Below are positions 1 to 5,386 of a DNA stretch of 20,335 nt, piece after piece. Location of the stretch: positions 1-20,335 of IMG/VR virus record IMGVR_UViG_3300030104_002882; one strand, written 5' to 3'. Positions within the stretch are counted from its first letter, which is position 1, and each line of letters starts with the position of its first letter. The translations under genes and the position numbers were made by a program. The notes beneath the pieces are model-generated. The model was not told where the DNA came from, did no database searches, and saw only the letters and a program-made list of their open reading frames with translations. This DNA is from a virus.

Positions 1-114
1 AATAAAAAACCGCTTGTGGTGTTTACAAAGAACTTTGAAAAAGATTATGTTGCATTGAGGTTAGAAGATTTTACACAATTATTATTAGAATTAGAACAAT
101 TACGCAATGAATGA
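1..114 (+). CDS. C-terminal end of an unrecognised protein (partial)
   Basis: An open frame enters from the left edge and stops with TGA after 37 codons. The visible tail contains KPLVVFTKNFEKDYVALRLE followed by an acidic, leucine-rich end. It overlaps the next start by 8 bases, the tight coupling seen throughout this operon. From memory this kind of tail, a basic and hydrophobic strand followed by a Leu-rich acidic helix, occurs at the end of small phage nuclease-like proteins. Too little is visible to assign a function. Confidence 0.6.
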   Translation, partial: NKKPLVVFTKNFEKDYVALRLEDFTQLLLELEQLRNE

Positions 115-454
115 AGTATTAAATAAAATAGCTGAGATTATAGAAGATTATAACAATACTACTATTAGTGATGGAGTAAAGCTAAACGAACAGCTAAAAA
201 ACTTAACAAGCTACCTGTATTACATTGAAGGTATTAAATCTAAGTATCATCAAGACTATGAAGAAATAGTTTACAACAAAGTAAACAATGAAAAGCTTAG
301 TGTTGCAAGAGCAGTTAACATAGCTAATGTAGAAGTGCCTGAAGTGTATAAGCTAAGAAAATTAACAAGTGCTGGTTATAGGGTTTGTGATGCTATTAGA
401 AGTAATATAAGTTTTTTAAAATTAGATTATAATAATGTAACTAAAAACTACTAA
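107..454 (+). CDS. Hypothetical phage protein, helical, 115 aa
   Basis: The product is mostly helical and charged, with a tyrosine-rich stretch (residues about 36-56) and no signal peptide, membrane segment or recognisable catalytic motif. The ATG overlaps the end of the upstream gene by 8 bases, which supports this start. It is followed by a short gap and the sigma-like gene. Position just upstream of the terminase genes is typical of small accessory or packaging-linked proteins, but function is unknown. Confidence 0.8.
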   Translation: MNEVLNKIAEIIEDYNNTTISDGVKLNEQLKNLTSYLYYIEGIKSKYHQDYEEIVYNKVNNEKLSVARAVNIANVEVPEVYKLRKLTSAGYRVCDAIRSNISFLKLDYNNVTKNY

Positions 455-459
455 CTTTG
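452..459 (+). promoter_or_regulatory. Possible Bacteroidetes -7 element before the sigma-like gene
   Basis: TAACTTTG fits the Bacteroidetes -7 consensus TAnnTTTG. It overlaps the stop codon of the preceding gene and lies 20 bases before the TTG start of the sigma-like gene. No TTTG or TTG is seen about 19-21 bases upstream, so the -33 half is missing. Treat it as a weak candidate for an internal promoter. Confidence 0.3.
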
Positions 460-479
460 TATAAACAACAAAAACTATT

Positions 480-986
480 TTGTCTAATAATGAGGTTCTA
501 CAAATCTTAGCACAGTATCAACAGAAATGGGAGGCAATGGCAACTAAGCTCTTATATGCCAATTCTGAATTAAAAGCTATTGATATTGTACAAGATATGT
601 ATGTTAAAGTATTTGATGAATTAACAAACAATGAACTGCAAATAGACAACTTAATAGTTAACAAGAAGCCACACTTTGGAATAGTTAAAACAATTATTAA
701 AAGGCTTATACAAGTAAAGAGTAAAAACAAAAACAATAAAATAAGGCTTAACAACTTACACAAAGAAATAGCTGATGAACTACAAGAGCAAGAAAAAGAT
801 ATTGATAAAAAGATAGATGAAGTACTGCAAGAAATGTATTGGTTTGATAGAAAGCTATTTAACTTATATAGAAAAGAATTTCATAGTATAAGAAAGCTAA
901 GTAAAGCAACAAAGATAAGCCACGCAACAGTACACAAAACAATAGCAAAATGCAAACAGGAACTAAAAAACAAAATAAAACTGTAA
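480..986 (+). CDS. Sigma-70/ECF-like transcription factor, phage-encoded
   Basis: The 168-aa product has the two-part layout of a small sigma factor. Residues about 17-50 include AIDIVQDMYVKVFDE, which matches the region 2 pattern (core RNA polymerase and -10 binding). Residues about 137-165 include RKLSKATKISHATVHKTI, a region 4-like helix-turn-helix that would read a -35 element. The middle (about 75-115) is a charged linker. The start is taken as TTG at 480 because the frame has no ATG there and is closed by TAA at 462; ATT at 477 is the only near alternative. The likely role is to redirect host polymerase to phage late promoters (inference). A small DNA-binding packaging or regulatory protein with a similar HTH cannot be excluded. 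Confidence 0.7.
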   Translation: MSNNEVLQILAQYQQKWEAMATKLLYANSELKAIDIVQDMYVKVFDELTNNELQIDNLIVNKKPHFGIVKTIIKRLIQVKSKNKNNKIRLNNLHKEIADELQEQEKDIDKKIDEVLQEMYWFDRKLFNLYRKEFHSIRKLSKATKISHATVHKTIAKCKQELKNKIKL

Positions 987-1363
987 AGAAAAAAACAACT
1001 AAAAAGAAAGTAGTTAAGTCTAAAGGTTTAGGAGATACTATTGCTAAAGTAACTAAAGCAACAGGAATAGACAAAGTAGTGAAGTTTGTAGCTGGTGAAG
1101 ATTGTGGTTGTGAGCAAAGAAAAGAAGCTCTTAACAAGTTGTTTCCATACAATAAGCCTAAATGTTTACAAGAGCAAGAATATAACTTCTTAAAAGAATT
1201 TTATAAAACCCACAAAAATAGATTAACTGAAGATGAACAAAAAAAACTAATAGAGATAAGCAATAGAGTATTACACACTAAAAGAAAGATTAGTAACTGT
1301 TCTAGTTGTGTAAAAGAATTAATAGCAGATTGTAAAAGATTATTTGAAAACTATGATGCATAA
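950..1363 (+). CDS. Conserved phage protein with Lys-rich N-terminus and cysteine pairs
   Basis: The first 25 residues of this 137-aa protein are almost entirely Lys, Thr and Gln, a likely disordered nucleic-acid-binding tail. The core carries GLGDTIAKVTKATGIDKVVK, then DCGC (residues about 51-54), KCL, and CSSC near the C-terminus. The cysteine pairs could bind zinc or a cluster, but no known fold is recognised. The gene overlaps the sigma-like gene by 37 bases and is followed by overlapping microprotein genes. From memory similar proteins are common upstream of terminases in flavobacterial phages; their function is unknown. Confidence 0.82.
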   Translation: MQTGTKKQNKTVKKKTTKKKVVKSKGLGDTIAKVTKATGIDKVVKFVAGEDCGCEQRKEALNKLFPYNKPKCLQEQEYNFLKEFYKTHKNRLTEDEQKKLIEISNRVLHTKRKISNCSSCVKELIADCKRLFENYDA

Positions 1364-1517
1364 AGATACCCAAGCAAAAGAAAAGAAACTATTAACATAT
1401 TTAAGTAAAGAAAAAAAAACAGAGTTTGACAAACTACTAGAAGAATTAGAAAAGAAACCAGTACCAACAAGACAATGCAGTATAGATGATAATACTTGTG
1501 AAAGTTGTAGTGGATAA
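1353..1517 (+). CDS. Microprotein, 54 aa, charged with C-terminal CxxC
   Basis: This short open frame starts at ATG ATG (1353 or 1356) inside the end of the upstream gene and ends with TAA. The product is Lys/Glu-rich and helical, ending in QCSIDDNTCESCSG with three cysteines, including a CxxC pair. It continues the same-strand, tightly packed arrangement, and the cysteine pattern echoes the CSSC of the preceding protein. Function is unknown. Confidence 0.6.
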   Translation: MMHKDTQAKEKKLLTYLSKEKKTEFDKLLEELEKKPVPTRQCSIDDNTCESCSG

Positions 1518-1528
1518 AACAAAAGACA

Positions 1529-1672
1529 ATGCCAAAGCCAAAAGTAAATGAAAGCAGAAAAGACTTTATGATTAGGTGTATACCTATTGTAATAAAGGAA
1601 GGTAAAAGCAAAGAACAAGCTGTTGCACAATGTTCATCAATATATAGCAACAAAGCAAAGTATGAAAGATGA
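1529..1672 (+). CDS. Conserved phage microprotein, 47 aa
   Basis: The product begins MPKPKVNESRKDFMIRCIPI and continues with EGKSKEQAVAQC. The pattern (charged start, DFMxRCIP, EGKxxEQAVAxC) is one I associate with a small module found in many phages either as a free peptide or fused to capsid protease or portal proteins; this is recall only. The two cysteines sit about 18 residues apart in a predicted helical pair. It overlaps the next gene by 11 bases. Function is unknown. Confidence 0.65.
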   Translation: MPKPKVNESRKDFMIRCIPIVIKEGKSKEQAVAQCSSIYSNKAKYER

Positions 1673-1754
1673 TAATGATAAAATATTAACTCTAGCAATA
1701 CTGTTTACATTGTTGTTAATTATTATAATCATATCAAGTATATTTATAAGATGA
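1662..1754 (+). CDS. Single-pass membrane microprotein, 30 aa
   Basis: The peptide has an acidic N-terminus (MKDDNDK) followed by about 20 hydrophobic residues rich in Leu and Ile and a terminal Arg. This is a single membrane segment, probably N-out by the positive-inside rule. It overlaps its upstream neighbour by 11 bases and the next frame by 4 (ATGA). A role in lysis timing or membrane modification is possible, but there is no direct evidence. Its small size leaves room for a chance frame, although the overlaps on both sides argue for a gene. Confidence 0.5.
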   Translation: MKDDNDKILTLAILFTLLLIIIIISSIFIR

Positions 1755-1846
1755 GAGGGTATTTAATTGCATTAGTTTTTTTAATTGTTGAGGTTTATAA
1801 ATACAGAACAGATACAGAACAAAAGAAATGTCAAAAGAAGATTTAA
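1751..1846 (+). CDS. Second membrane microprotein, 31 aa
   Basis: The peptide starts MRGYLIALVFLIVEVYKY, a hydrophobic segment of about 13 residues, and then becomes polar and basic with one cysteine. It starts in the ATGA overlap with the preceding membrane microprotein and runs 19 bases into the small terminase gene. Topology is likely N-anchored with a soluble C-terminal tail. Its function is unknown, and it could be a non-functional frame between two genes. Confidence 0.42.
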   Translation: MRGYLIALVFLIVEVYKYRTDTEQKKCQKKI

Positions 1847-2166
1847 TACCATTTAAAAAAGGACAGTCAGGAAATCCTAATGGCAGACCTAAAGGAAGTA
1901 GAAATAGAAGCACTATTGTAAAAGAAGTTTTACAGATGCTAAGCAAAGAAGATAACCCACTTACAGGCAAAGAAGAATGGCTAACCAATGAGCAAAGAAT
2001 GACAATAAGCATATTGTTAAAAGCTCTTAAAGGTGATGTTAATGCTTATAAGGCTTTAATGGATTCTGCTTACGGTACTGCAAAAGATACAGTTGATATT
2101 AACAGCAATGAAAAAAGAAGCATAGACTTTAAACATCTAATTAGTGGAATTAAAGCTAAGCAATAA
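1828..2166 (+). CDS. terS: Terminase small subunit (putative)
   Basis: The 112-aa product begins with FKKGQSGNPNGRPKGSRNRS (residues 9-28). This GNPxGRP basic motif marks a family of small phage DNA-binding proteins (DUF5681-like N-terminus) that often sit directly before the large terminase. The remainder is helical and suited to oligomerisation. The expected role is to recognise the phage genome and recruit the large subunit for packaging into the prohead. It overlaps the large terminase by 23 bases, so translation is coupled. The assignment rests on the motif plus position. Confidence 0.78.
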   Translation: MSKEDLIPFKKGQSGNPNGRPKGSRNRSTIVKEVLQMLSKEDNPLTGKEEWLTNEQRMTISILLKALKGDVNAYKALMDSAYGTAKDTVDINSNEKRSIDFKHLISGIKAKQ

Positions 2167-3349
2167 ATATCTAGTATTAGAAAATGATACTAGGTACTTC
2201 ATTGTAACTGGTGGTAGAGGTTCAGGCAAATCATTTGCAATAAACACATTATTAACGCTTCTAACGTACGAACAAGGTCACAAGATACTATTTACTCGTT
2301 ACACATTAAGAGCTGCCAGTATATCAATTATTCCTGAGTTTATAGAAAAGCTAGAACTACAAAAGATAGAGCAAGATTTTCACATTACTAAAGATGAAAT
2401 CATTAACAAGCAAACAGGAAGCAAGATTTTATTTAGAGGTATTAAAACAAGTTCAGGTGACCAAACAGCAAACCTTAAATCATTACAAGGTGTTACCACT
2501 TGGGTGTTAGATGAAGCAGAAGAACTAACTGATGAAACTATATTTGATAAGATAGATTTAAGCATCAGACAAAAGGATAAAGACAATAGAGTTATATTAA
2601 TACTTAACCCTACAACAAAAGAAAACTTTATCTATCAAAGATTCTTTGAAGCTAGAGGTGTTGAAGCTGGTAGCAACACAATCAAAGCTGATACTACTTA
2701 CATACACACAACTTACTTAGACAATATAGAAAACCTTTCAGAAAGCTATATTAAACAAATAGAGCAAATGAAAGAGAGAAGACCAAACAGATACAAGCAT
2801 ACAATACTTGGTAGTTGGTTAGATAAAGCTGAAGGTGTTATATATAGCAATTGGAGTATTGGAGAATTTAAGCAAGTTGGTAAAATAGTATTTGGGCAAG
2901 ATTATGGTTTCAGTAACGACCCTAGCACCTTAATTAAAACAAGCATAGACAAAGACAATAAGATTATTTATGTACAACAATGCTTTTACCAAACAAAGCT
3001 TACTACAAGTGAAATAGCAGTATTAAATAAAAAGTATGCTGGTGATAATTTAATAGTAGGTGATAGTGCAGAACCAAGATTAATAAATGAGCTAAGCAGA
3101 CATAACAAAGTTGTACCAGCAATCAAAGGTCAAGGCTCAATAACTTATGGCATTAGCTTACTACAAGATTATGATTTAGTAATTAGTGAAGATTCTGTTG
3201 AGTTAGTTAAAGAACTTAATAACTATTGTTGGTTAGAAAAAAAGAGCCAAACACCTTGTGATAATTGGAATCATTGTCTTGATGCATTAAGGTATGCAGT
3301 AAGCTATCAATTACAAAACCCTAATTCAGGCGAATATTTTTTATATTAA
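2144..3349 (+). CDS. terL: Terminase large subunit
   Basis: This 401-aa protein is the ATP-driven packaging motor and nuclease. Visible motifs are Walker A GGRGSGKS (residues 23-30), Walker B WVLDEAEE (about 120-127) and a C-terminal RNase H-like nuclease with candidate metal ligands D253 (GQDYGFSNDPS), D307 (VGDSAEP) and D380 (CLDALRYA). The motif set resembles the Terminase_3 group typified by SPP1 gp2, which suggests headful packaging (inference). The chosen start is GTG at 2144, because the frame has no ATG before the Walker A motif that would keep the N-terminal strand. The gene ends this operon; the next 48 bases are A/T-rich and lead to a new promoter. Confidence 0.95.
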   Translation: MELKLSNKYLVLENDTRYFIVTGGRGSGKSFAINTLLTLLTYEQGHKILFTRYTLRAASISIIPEFIEKLELQKIEQDFHITKDEIINKQTGSKILFRGIKTSSGDQTANLKSLQGVTTWVLDEAEELTDETIFDKIDLSIRQKDKDNRVILILNPTTKENFIYQRFFEARGVEAGSNTIKADTTYIHTTYLDNIENLSESYIKQIEQMKERRPNRYKHTILGSWLDKAEGVIYSNWSIGEFKQVGKIVFGQDYGFSNDPSTLIKTSIDKDNKIIYVQQCFYQTKLTTSEIAVLNKKYAGDNLIVGDSAEPRLINELSRHNKVVPAIKGQGSITYGISLLQDYDLVISEDSVELVKELNNYCWLEKKSQTPCDNWNHCLDALRYAVSYQLQNPNSGEYFLY

Positions 3350-3396
3350 TTTACAGAGGTAGAGTAAAAAAAAATAAAAATAATTTAATAAAGCTA

Positions 3397-3426
3397 TTGT
3401 ATTATAAATATATTTATATATATTTG
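3397..3426 (+). promoter_or_regulatory. Promoter P1 with 16-bp palindrome in the spacer
   Basis: TTG (3397-3399), a 19-bp spacer and TATATTTG (3419-3426) match the Bacteroidetes promoter consensus (TTTG, about 19 bp, TAnnTTTG). The spacer contains the perfect palindrome TATAAATATATTTATA (3403-3418), which directly abuts the -7 element. The same 16-mer recurs in the promoters at about 3940 and 13325. The start codon follows 21 bases after the -7 element. A palindrome in this position could be an operator for a dimeric repressor, or just an easily melted spacer. Confidence 0.78.
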
Positions 3427-3447
3427 TTATAACAAAACATTAAAACT

Positions 3448-3657
3448 ATGAATTATTATATTAATCAATACGGACAAAAGACTTCAAAAAAATTAGAAAA
3501 AATTATTGCTGAAGCGTGTGATTATGTTGATAATACTAGAGGGAGTTGGGAGTTTAAAAACAATACCAAAAAAATGCAAAAACTAAGAGATAGATTTAAT
3601 ATAGAGGTGGAGAGAATAGGTGGTGTTGATTATAATTTTGGAGATTGCATAGCATAA
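3448..3657 (+). CDS. Hypothetical small cassette protein, 69 aa
   Basis: The protein is a charged helical chain that I do not recognise. It begins MNYYINQYGQKTSKKLEK and carries RGSWEFKNNTKKMQKLRDRF in the middle, with a glycine-rich end. It has no membrane segment. It has its own promoter directly upstream, and its stop overlaps the next start (TAATG), so it forms a two-gene unit closed by a terminator. This isolated promoter-gene-terminator layout between the packaging and tail modules is that of a moron-type accessory gene. Confidence 0.78.
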   Translation: MNYYINQYGQKTSKKLEKIIAEACDYVDNTRGSWEFKNNTKKMQKLRDRFNIEVERIGGVDYNFGDCIA

Positions 3658-3749
3658 TGAGTTGGAGAGATAAAATAATACAGGTATATAAAAAATGTAA
3701 AAAGAACTGCAAATGTTTCTTTTGCAAACTAGAAGATGAGCTACTGTAA
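3657..3749 (+). CDS. Cysteine-rich microprotein, 30 aa
   Basis: The peptide is strongly basic with four cysteines spaced C-x3-C-x-C-x2-C (residues 14-23), then an acidic Leu-rich end. The spacing would allow a small zinc-binding knuckle. It starts in the TAATG overlap with the preceding gene, and its stop codon lies inside the terminator hairpin loop, which supports a real coding unit ending just where transcription should end. Function is unknown. Confidence 0.5.
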   Translation: MSWRDKIIQVYKKCKKNCKCFFCKLEDELL

Positions 3750-3766
3750 AAAGTAGCTTTTTTTTT
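3739..3766 (+). terminator. Intrinsic terminator of the first cassette
   Basis: AGCTAC (3739-3744) pairs with GTAGCT (3753-3758) across the 8-base loop TGTAAAAA and is followed by a run of nine T (3758-3766). The stop codon of the cysteine-rich microprotein lies in the loop. Confidence 0.85.
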
Positions 3767-3827
3767 GAAATAAAAATTTTTTGCTTTTTTACTAAAATGT
3801 AAACTAAACAGCTTCCAACAGATAGAG

Positions 3828-3871
3828 CAATGCTCAAGCAAAGCTATAGCAATGCTTAACCAATGCTCAAG
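3828..3871. repeat. Four tandem 11-bp repeats (iteron-like)
   Basis: Consecutive 11-base units read CAATGCTCAAG (3828), CAAAGCTATAG (3839), CAATGCTTAAC (3850) and CAATGCTCAAG (3861). Units 1 and 4 are identical, unit 3 differs at two bases and unit 2 at three. The period is close to one helical turn, so bound proteins would lie on one face of the DNA. The array could be replication iterons, a packaging-initiation site or a regulator array; nothing in the sequence decides which. Confidence 0.65.
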
Positions 3872-3875
3872 CATT

Positions 3876-3905
3876 AAGATAAGATAAAATAAGATAAGAT
3901 AAGAT
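3876..3905. repeat. Six tandem AAGAT pentamers
   Basis: Six consecutive 5-base units read AAGAT, except the third, which is AAAAT. The array begins four bases after the 11-bp repeats and is followed by an A-rich stretch. It is low in stability and could act as an unwinding element next to the 11-bp array, or simply be a slippage product. Confidence 0.75.
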
Positions 3906-3939
3906 GTAAAAAAAAATATAAAAAAAGTTGTAAAATGTT

Positions 3940-3969
3940 TTGTAGTTTATAAATATATTTATATATTAG
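3940..3969 (+). promoter_or_regulatory. Promoter P2 with the same 16-bp palindrome
   Basis: TTG (3940-3942, within TTTTG), 19 bp and TATATTAG (3962-3969) form a near-consensus Bacteroidetes promoter; the -7 element differs from TAnnTTTG by one base. The palindrome TATAAATATATTTATA occupies 3948-3963, overlapping the first two bases of the -7 element. The leader to the gene at 4052 is about 75-80 bases and includes a 14-codon open frame at 3972-4016 with two in-frame ATGs; its significance is unclear. Confidence 0.65.
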
Positions 3970-4020
3970 CAATGTATTTAAAAACAAACAAAATGAAAAC
4001 TTTAAATATTACATAATATA

Positions 4021-4043
4021 AACTAAACACTAAACAACTAAAC
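4021..4043. repeat. Direct repeat, upstream copy, flanking the gene at 4052
   Basis: The sequence AACTAAACACTAA-A-CAACTAAA (with a final C) occurs here, just before the start codon at 4052. It recurs with a one-base deletion at 4277-4298, so the gene body is bracketed by near-identical direct repeats. Confidence 0.7.
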
Positions 4044-4051
4044 TTACAACT

Positions 4052-4282
4052 ATGGATAACTTTATGAAAAGAAAAATAAGAGAATACGAAAGTAATACTC
4101 GACAAAAAGCAATTGAAATAATAACTAAAGATTATTACCAAATTTTACAAGACGCTATTGATTCTTACGACCTCAGAGATTTAGAAGACGCAAGGTGGAA
4201 AAGGCTAGGCGGTCAAACGTTAGAAGATTTTATTAAGCAACAGTATGAGCTTAGAAAAATTAAATTAGGATTAAATAACTAA
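4052..4282 (+). CDS. Hypothetical small cassette protein, 76 aa
   Basis: The protein is helical and highly charged; its residues include RKIREYESNTRQKAIEII and a central SYDLRDLEDARWKRLGG. No membrane segment or recognised domain is visible. It uses some codons (CGA for Arg, GAC, ACG) that are uncommon in the structural genes, a slight sign of separate origin. It has its own promoter upstream and a hairpin terminator just after the stop, and the coding region lies between two direct repeats. The arrangement is that of a self-contained accessory cassette. Function is unknown. Confidence 0.8.
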   Translation: MDNFMKRKIREYESNTRQKAIEIITKDYYQILQDAIDSYDLRDLEDARWKRLGGQTLEDFIKQQYELRKIKLGLNN

Positions 4283-4298
4283 ACACTAACAACTAAAT
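4277..4298. repeat. Direct repeat, downstream copy, flanking the gene at 4052
   Basis: AACTAAACACTAACAACTAAA matches the copy at 4021 apart from one missing A. It overlaps the TAA stop codon of the gene and ends five bases before the terminator stem. Confidence 0.7.
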
Positions 4299-4302
4299 TA
4301 AG

Positions 4303-4330
4303 AGCTACTTTAACAGGTAGCTTTTTTTTT
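4303..4330 (+). terminator. Intrinsic terminator of the second cassette
   Basis: AGCTAC (4303-4308) pairs with GTAGCT (4317-4322) across an 8-base loop, followed by nine T. The stem is identical to that of the terminator at 3739, with a different loop (TTTAACAG). Confidence 0.88.
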
Positions 4331-4343
4331 GTTTAAAGTTTTT

Positions 4344-4382
4344 TAAATTTGTATATAACACTTAACTAAAAAAATTACATTA
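4344..4382 (+). promoter_or_regulatory. Leader of the tail module with bipartite motif shared with the head module
   Basis: Two signals overlap here. TAAATTTG (4344-4351) fits the host -7 consensus but has no proper -33 partner at 19 bp. ATTT (4347-4350), TATAACACTT (4354-4363) and TTACATTA (4375-4382) recur with the same internal spacing at 13407-13442, before the scaffold and capsid genes. These two sites head the two morphogenesis blocks, so the motif is a candidate late promoter or activator site. The start codon lies six bases after the last block. Confidence 0.55.
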
Positions 4383-4387
4383 TATAT

Positions 4388-5017
4388 ATGAAGATTAAAT
4401 TAAATGTGCCTGAGAATTTAAGTGAGATAACACTAGCACAGTATCAAAGGTGGGTTAAGATAATTGATAAAGAAGAAGAAGTAGGTACTTTCTACCAGCA
4501 AAAGATGATTGAAATATTTTGCAATGCAGAATTACAACACATTATGCAAATGAGAGTAAAAGACATAGAGGAAATAACTACTCACCTAAATACTTTATTT
4601 AATGAAAAGCCTGAGTTTAAGCCTTTGTTTAGATTAGAAGATGAAGAGTTTGGTTTTATACCTAAGCTTGATGAAATGACTTTTGGAGAGTATATTGACT
4701 TAGACAACTATTTAACAGACTGGCAACAAATGGATTCAGCAATGGCTGTATTATTTAGACCTGTAACTTTTAAAAGAAAAGGTAAGTATTTAATTGAAGA
4801 TTATGTAGGTAGTGAAAAGTATGATTTAGCTGAAATGCCTTTAGATGTTGTTTTAGGTTCTTTAGTTTTTTTTTGCGATTTAAAGAACGAATTACTGAAA
4901 CATATACTGAGCTATTTGAAAACTCAGGACATAGTGGACATTCCACAAAACTTGAAGGCTTTGCTAGAAAGTGGGGTTGGTATCAATCCATATATGGACT
5001 TACAAAAGGAGAGCTAG
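4388..5017 (+). CDS. Tail assembly chaperone, short form (gpG-like)
   Basis: The 209-aa product is helical and acidic, starting MKIKLNVPENLSEITLAQYQ. It resembles in character and position the chaperones that coat the tape measure protein during tail assembly in siphoviruses such as lambda (gpG/gpGT). A run of nine T lies at codons 160-163 (VFFC), and the -1 frame opens into a conserved-looking 85-codon extension. After the slip site the zero frame continues for 47 residues to TAA. Ribosomes that do not slip make this form. It starts the tail operon after the terminator at 4303. The chaperone call rests on the frameshift layout and genome position, since sequence similarity in this class is low. 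Confidence 0.75.
   Translation: MKIKLNVPENLSEITLAQYQRWVKIIDKEEEVGTFYQQKMIEIFCNAELQHIMQMRVKDIEEITTHLNTLFNEKPEFKPLFRLEDEEFGFIPKLDEMTFGEYIDLDNYLTDWQQMDSAMAVLFRPVTFKRKGKYLIEDYVGSEKYDLAEMPLDVVLGSLVFFCDLKNELLKHILSYLKTQDIVDIPQNLKALLESGVGINPYMDLQKES
4866..4874 (+). other. Programmed -1 ribosomal frameshift site (T9)
   Basis: Nine T in a row give the canonical X XXY YYZ slippery heptamer T TTT TTT at 4867-4873 in the zero frame (GTT TTT TTT TGC). After slipping back one base, ribosomes read TTG at 4873 and continue to the stop at 5130. The downstream region could form a stimulatory structure, but none is obvious by eye. Confidence 0.75.
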
Positions 5018-5130
5018 GAAAGTTTGAAGAAGTAACAAAGTCAAAGCTACATACTTGCTTAACTATGTTAGCATTTGAAAAAGATAAAATGGAAGTTGAA
5101 CAGCAATTAATGAAGAATGCAAAGAGATGA
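4873..5130 (+). CDS. Tail assembly chaperone frameshift extension (T domain)
   Basis: This frame has no usable start of its own near its N-terminus (only TTG inside the T tract) and begins exactly at the slip site. Read as an extension of the 4388 gene it gives a fusion of 247 aa (162 + 85). It contains FARKWGWYQSIYGLTKGELG, a Trp/Gly-rich segment I associate with the C-terminal part of chaperone pairs in flavobacterial phages, then a helical end with LAFEKDKMEVEQQL. In lambda the equivalent T domain recruits the tail tube protein to the tape measure. It overlaps the next gene by 14 bases. Confidence 0.75.
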   Translation: MRFKERITETYTELFENSGHSGHSTKLEGFARKWGWYQSIYGLTKGELGKFEEVTKSKLHTCLTMLAFEKDKMEVEQQLMKNAKR

Positions 5131-5386
5131 GATAATAGACCAGCTACTAACTAGGAAGCTATTTGGTGAGTCTGAAACATTAGTGCTTACTGATGGTTTA
5201 GAAGAAGCATTTATGGGAGTTACTGCTACAACACCAACAAAAGCAATATATGACTATTGGAAGTGTTTAGACATTATTATCAAATCAGATGAAACAATGA
5301 ACTTTAATGAAGCATTAGATTATTTAGAAAAGCTAAGTAAAGAAGATGTTGGTGAGCATTCACCTATATATATAAAATTAATATGA
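5117..5386 (+). CDS. Hypothetical tail-module protein, 89 aa
   Basis: This small acidic helical protein has no recognised motif; an internal segment reads ATTPTKAIYDYWKCLDIIIK. It starts inside the end of the chaperone extension and overlaps the next start by 4 bases (ATGA), so translation is coupled. Its place between the chaperone pair and the tail-completion genes suggests an assembly role, but function is unknown. Confidence 0.8.
   Translation: MQRDEIIDQLLTRKLFGESETLVLTDGLEEAFMGVTATTPTKAIYDYWKCLDIIIKSDETMNFNEALDYLEKLSKEDVGEHSPIYIKLI

Larger units (their letters stand above)
3767..3939. other. Intergenic repeat-bearing region between the two cassettes
   Basis: About 300 bases separate the coding sequences at 3749 and 4052. 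This part holds A/T tracts, then an 11-bp tandem array, then a 5-bp tandem array, then more A-rich sequence leading to the next promoter. No open frame of credible length was found in it. TAAACTAAACA occurs at 3800-3810 and again at 4019-4029, bracketing the repeats and the promoter. Confidence 0.7.

Noticed and set aside
1340-1698. Two overlapping minus-strand frames of about 100 codons over the microprotein cluster
   Set aside because: Phe/Leu/Ser-rich antisense translations without motifs, and the opposite strand has a consistent chain of overlapping small genes.
3583-3874. Minus-strand frames of 84 and 92 codons over the first cassette terminator and 11-bp repeats
   Set aside because: They read through a terminator hairpin, A/T tracts and tandem repeats and give low-complexity Phe/Lys/Ser products.
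3828-3905. Repeat arrays considered as a CRISPR array
   Set aside because: Units are 11 and 5 bases without unique spacers, so it is a tandem repeat, not CRISPR.
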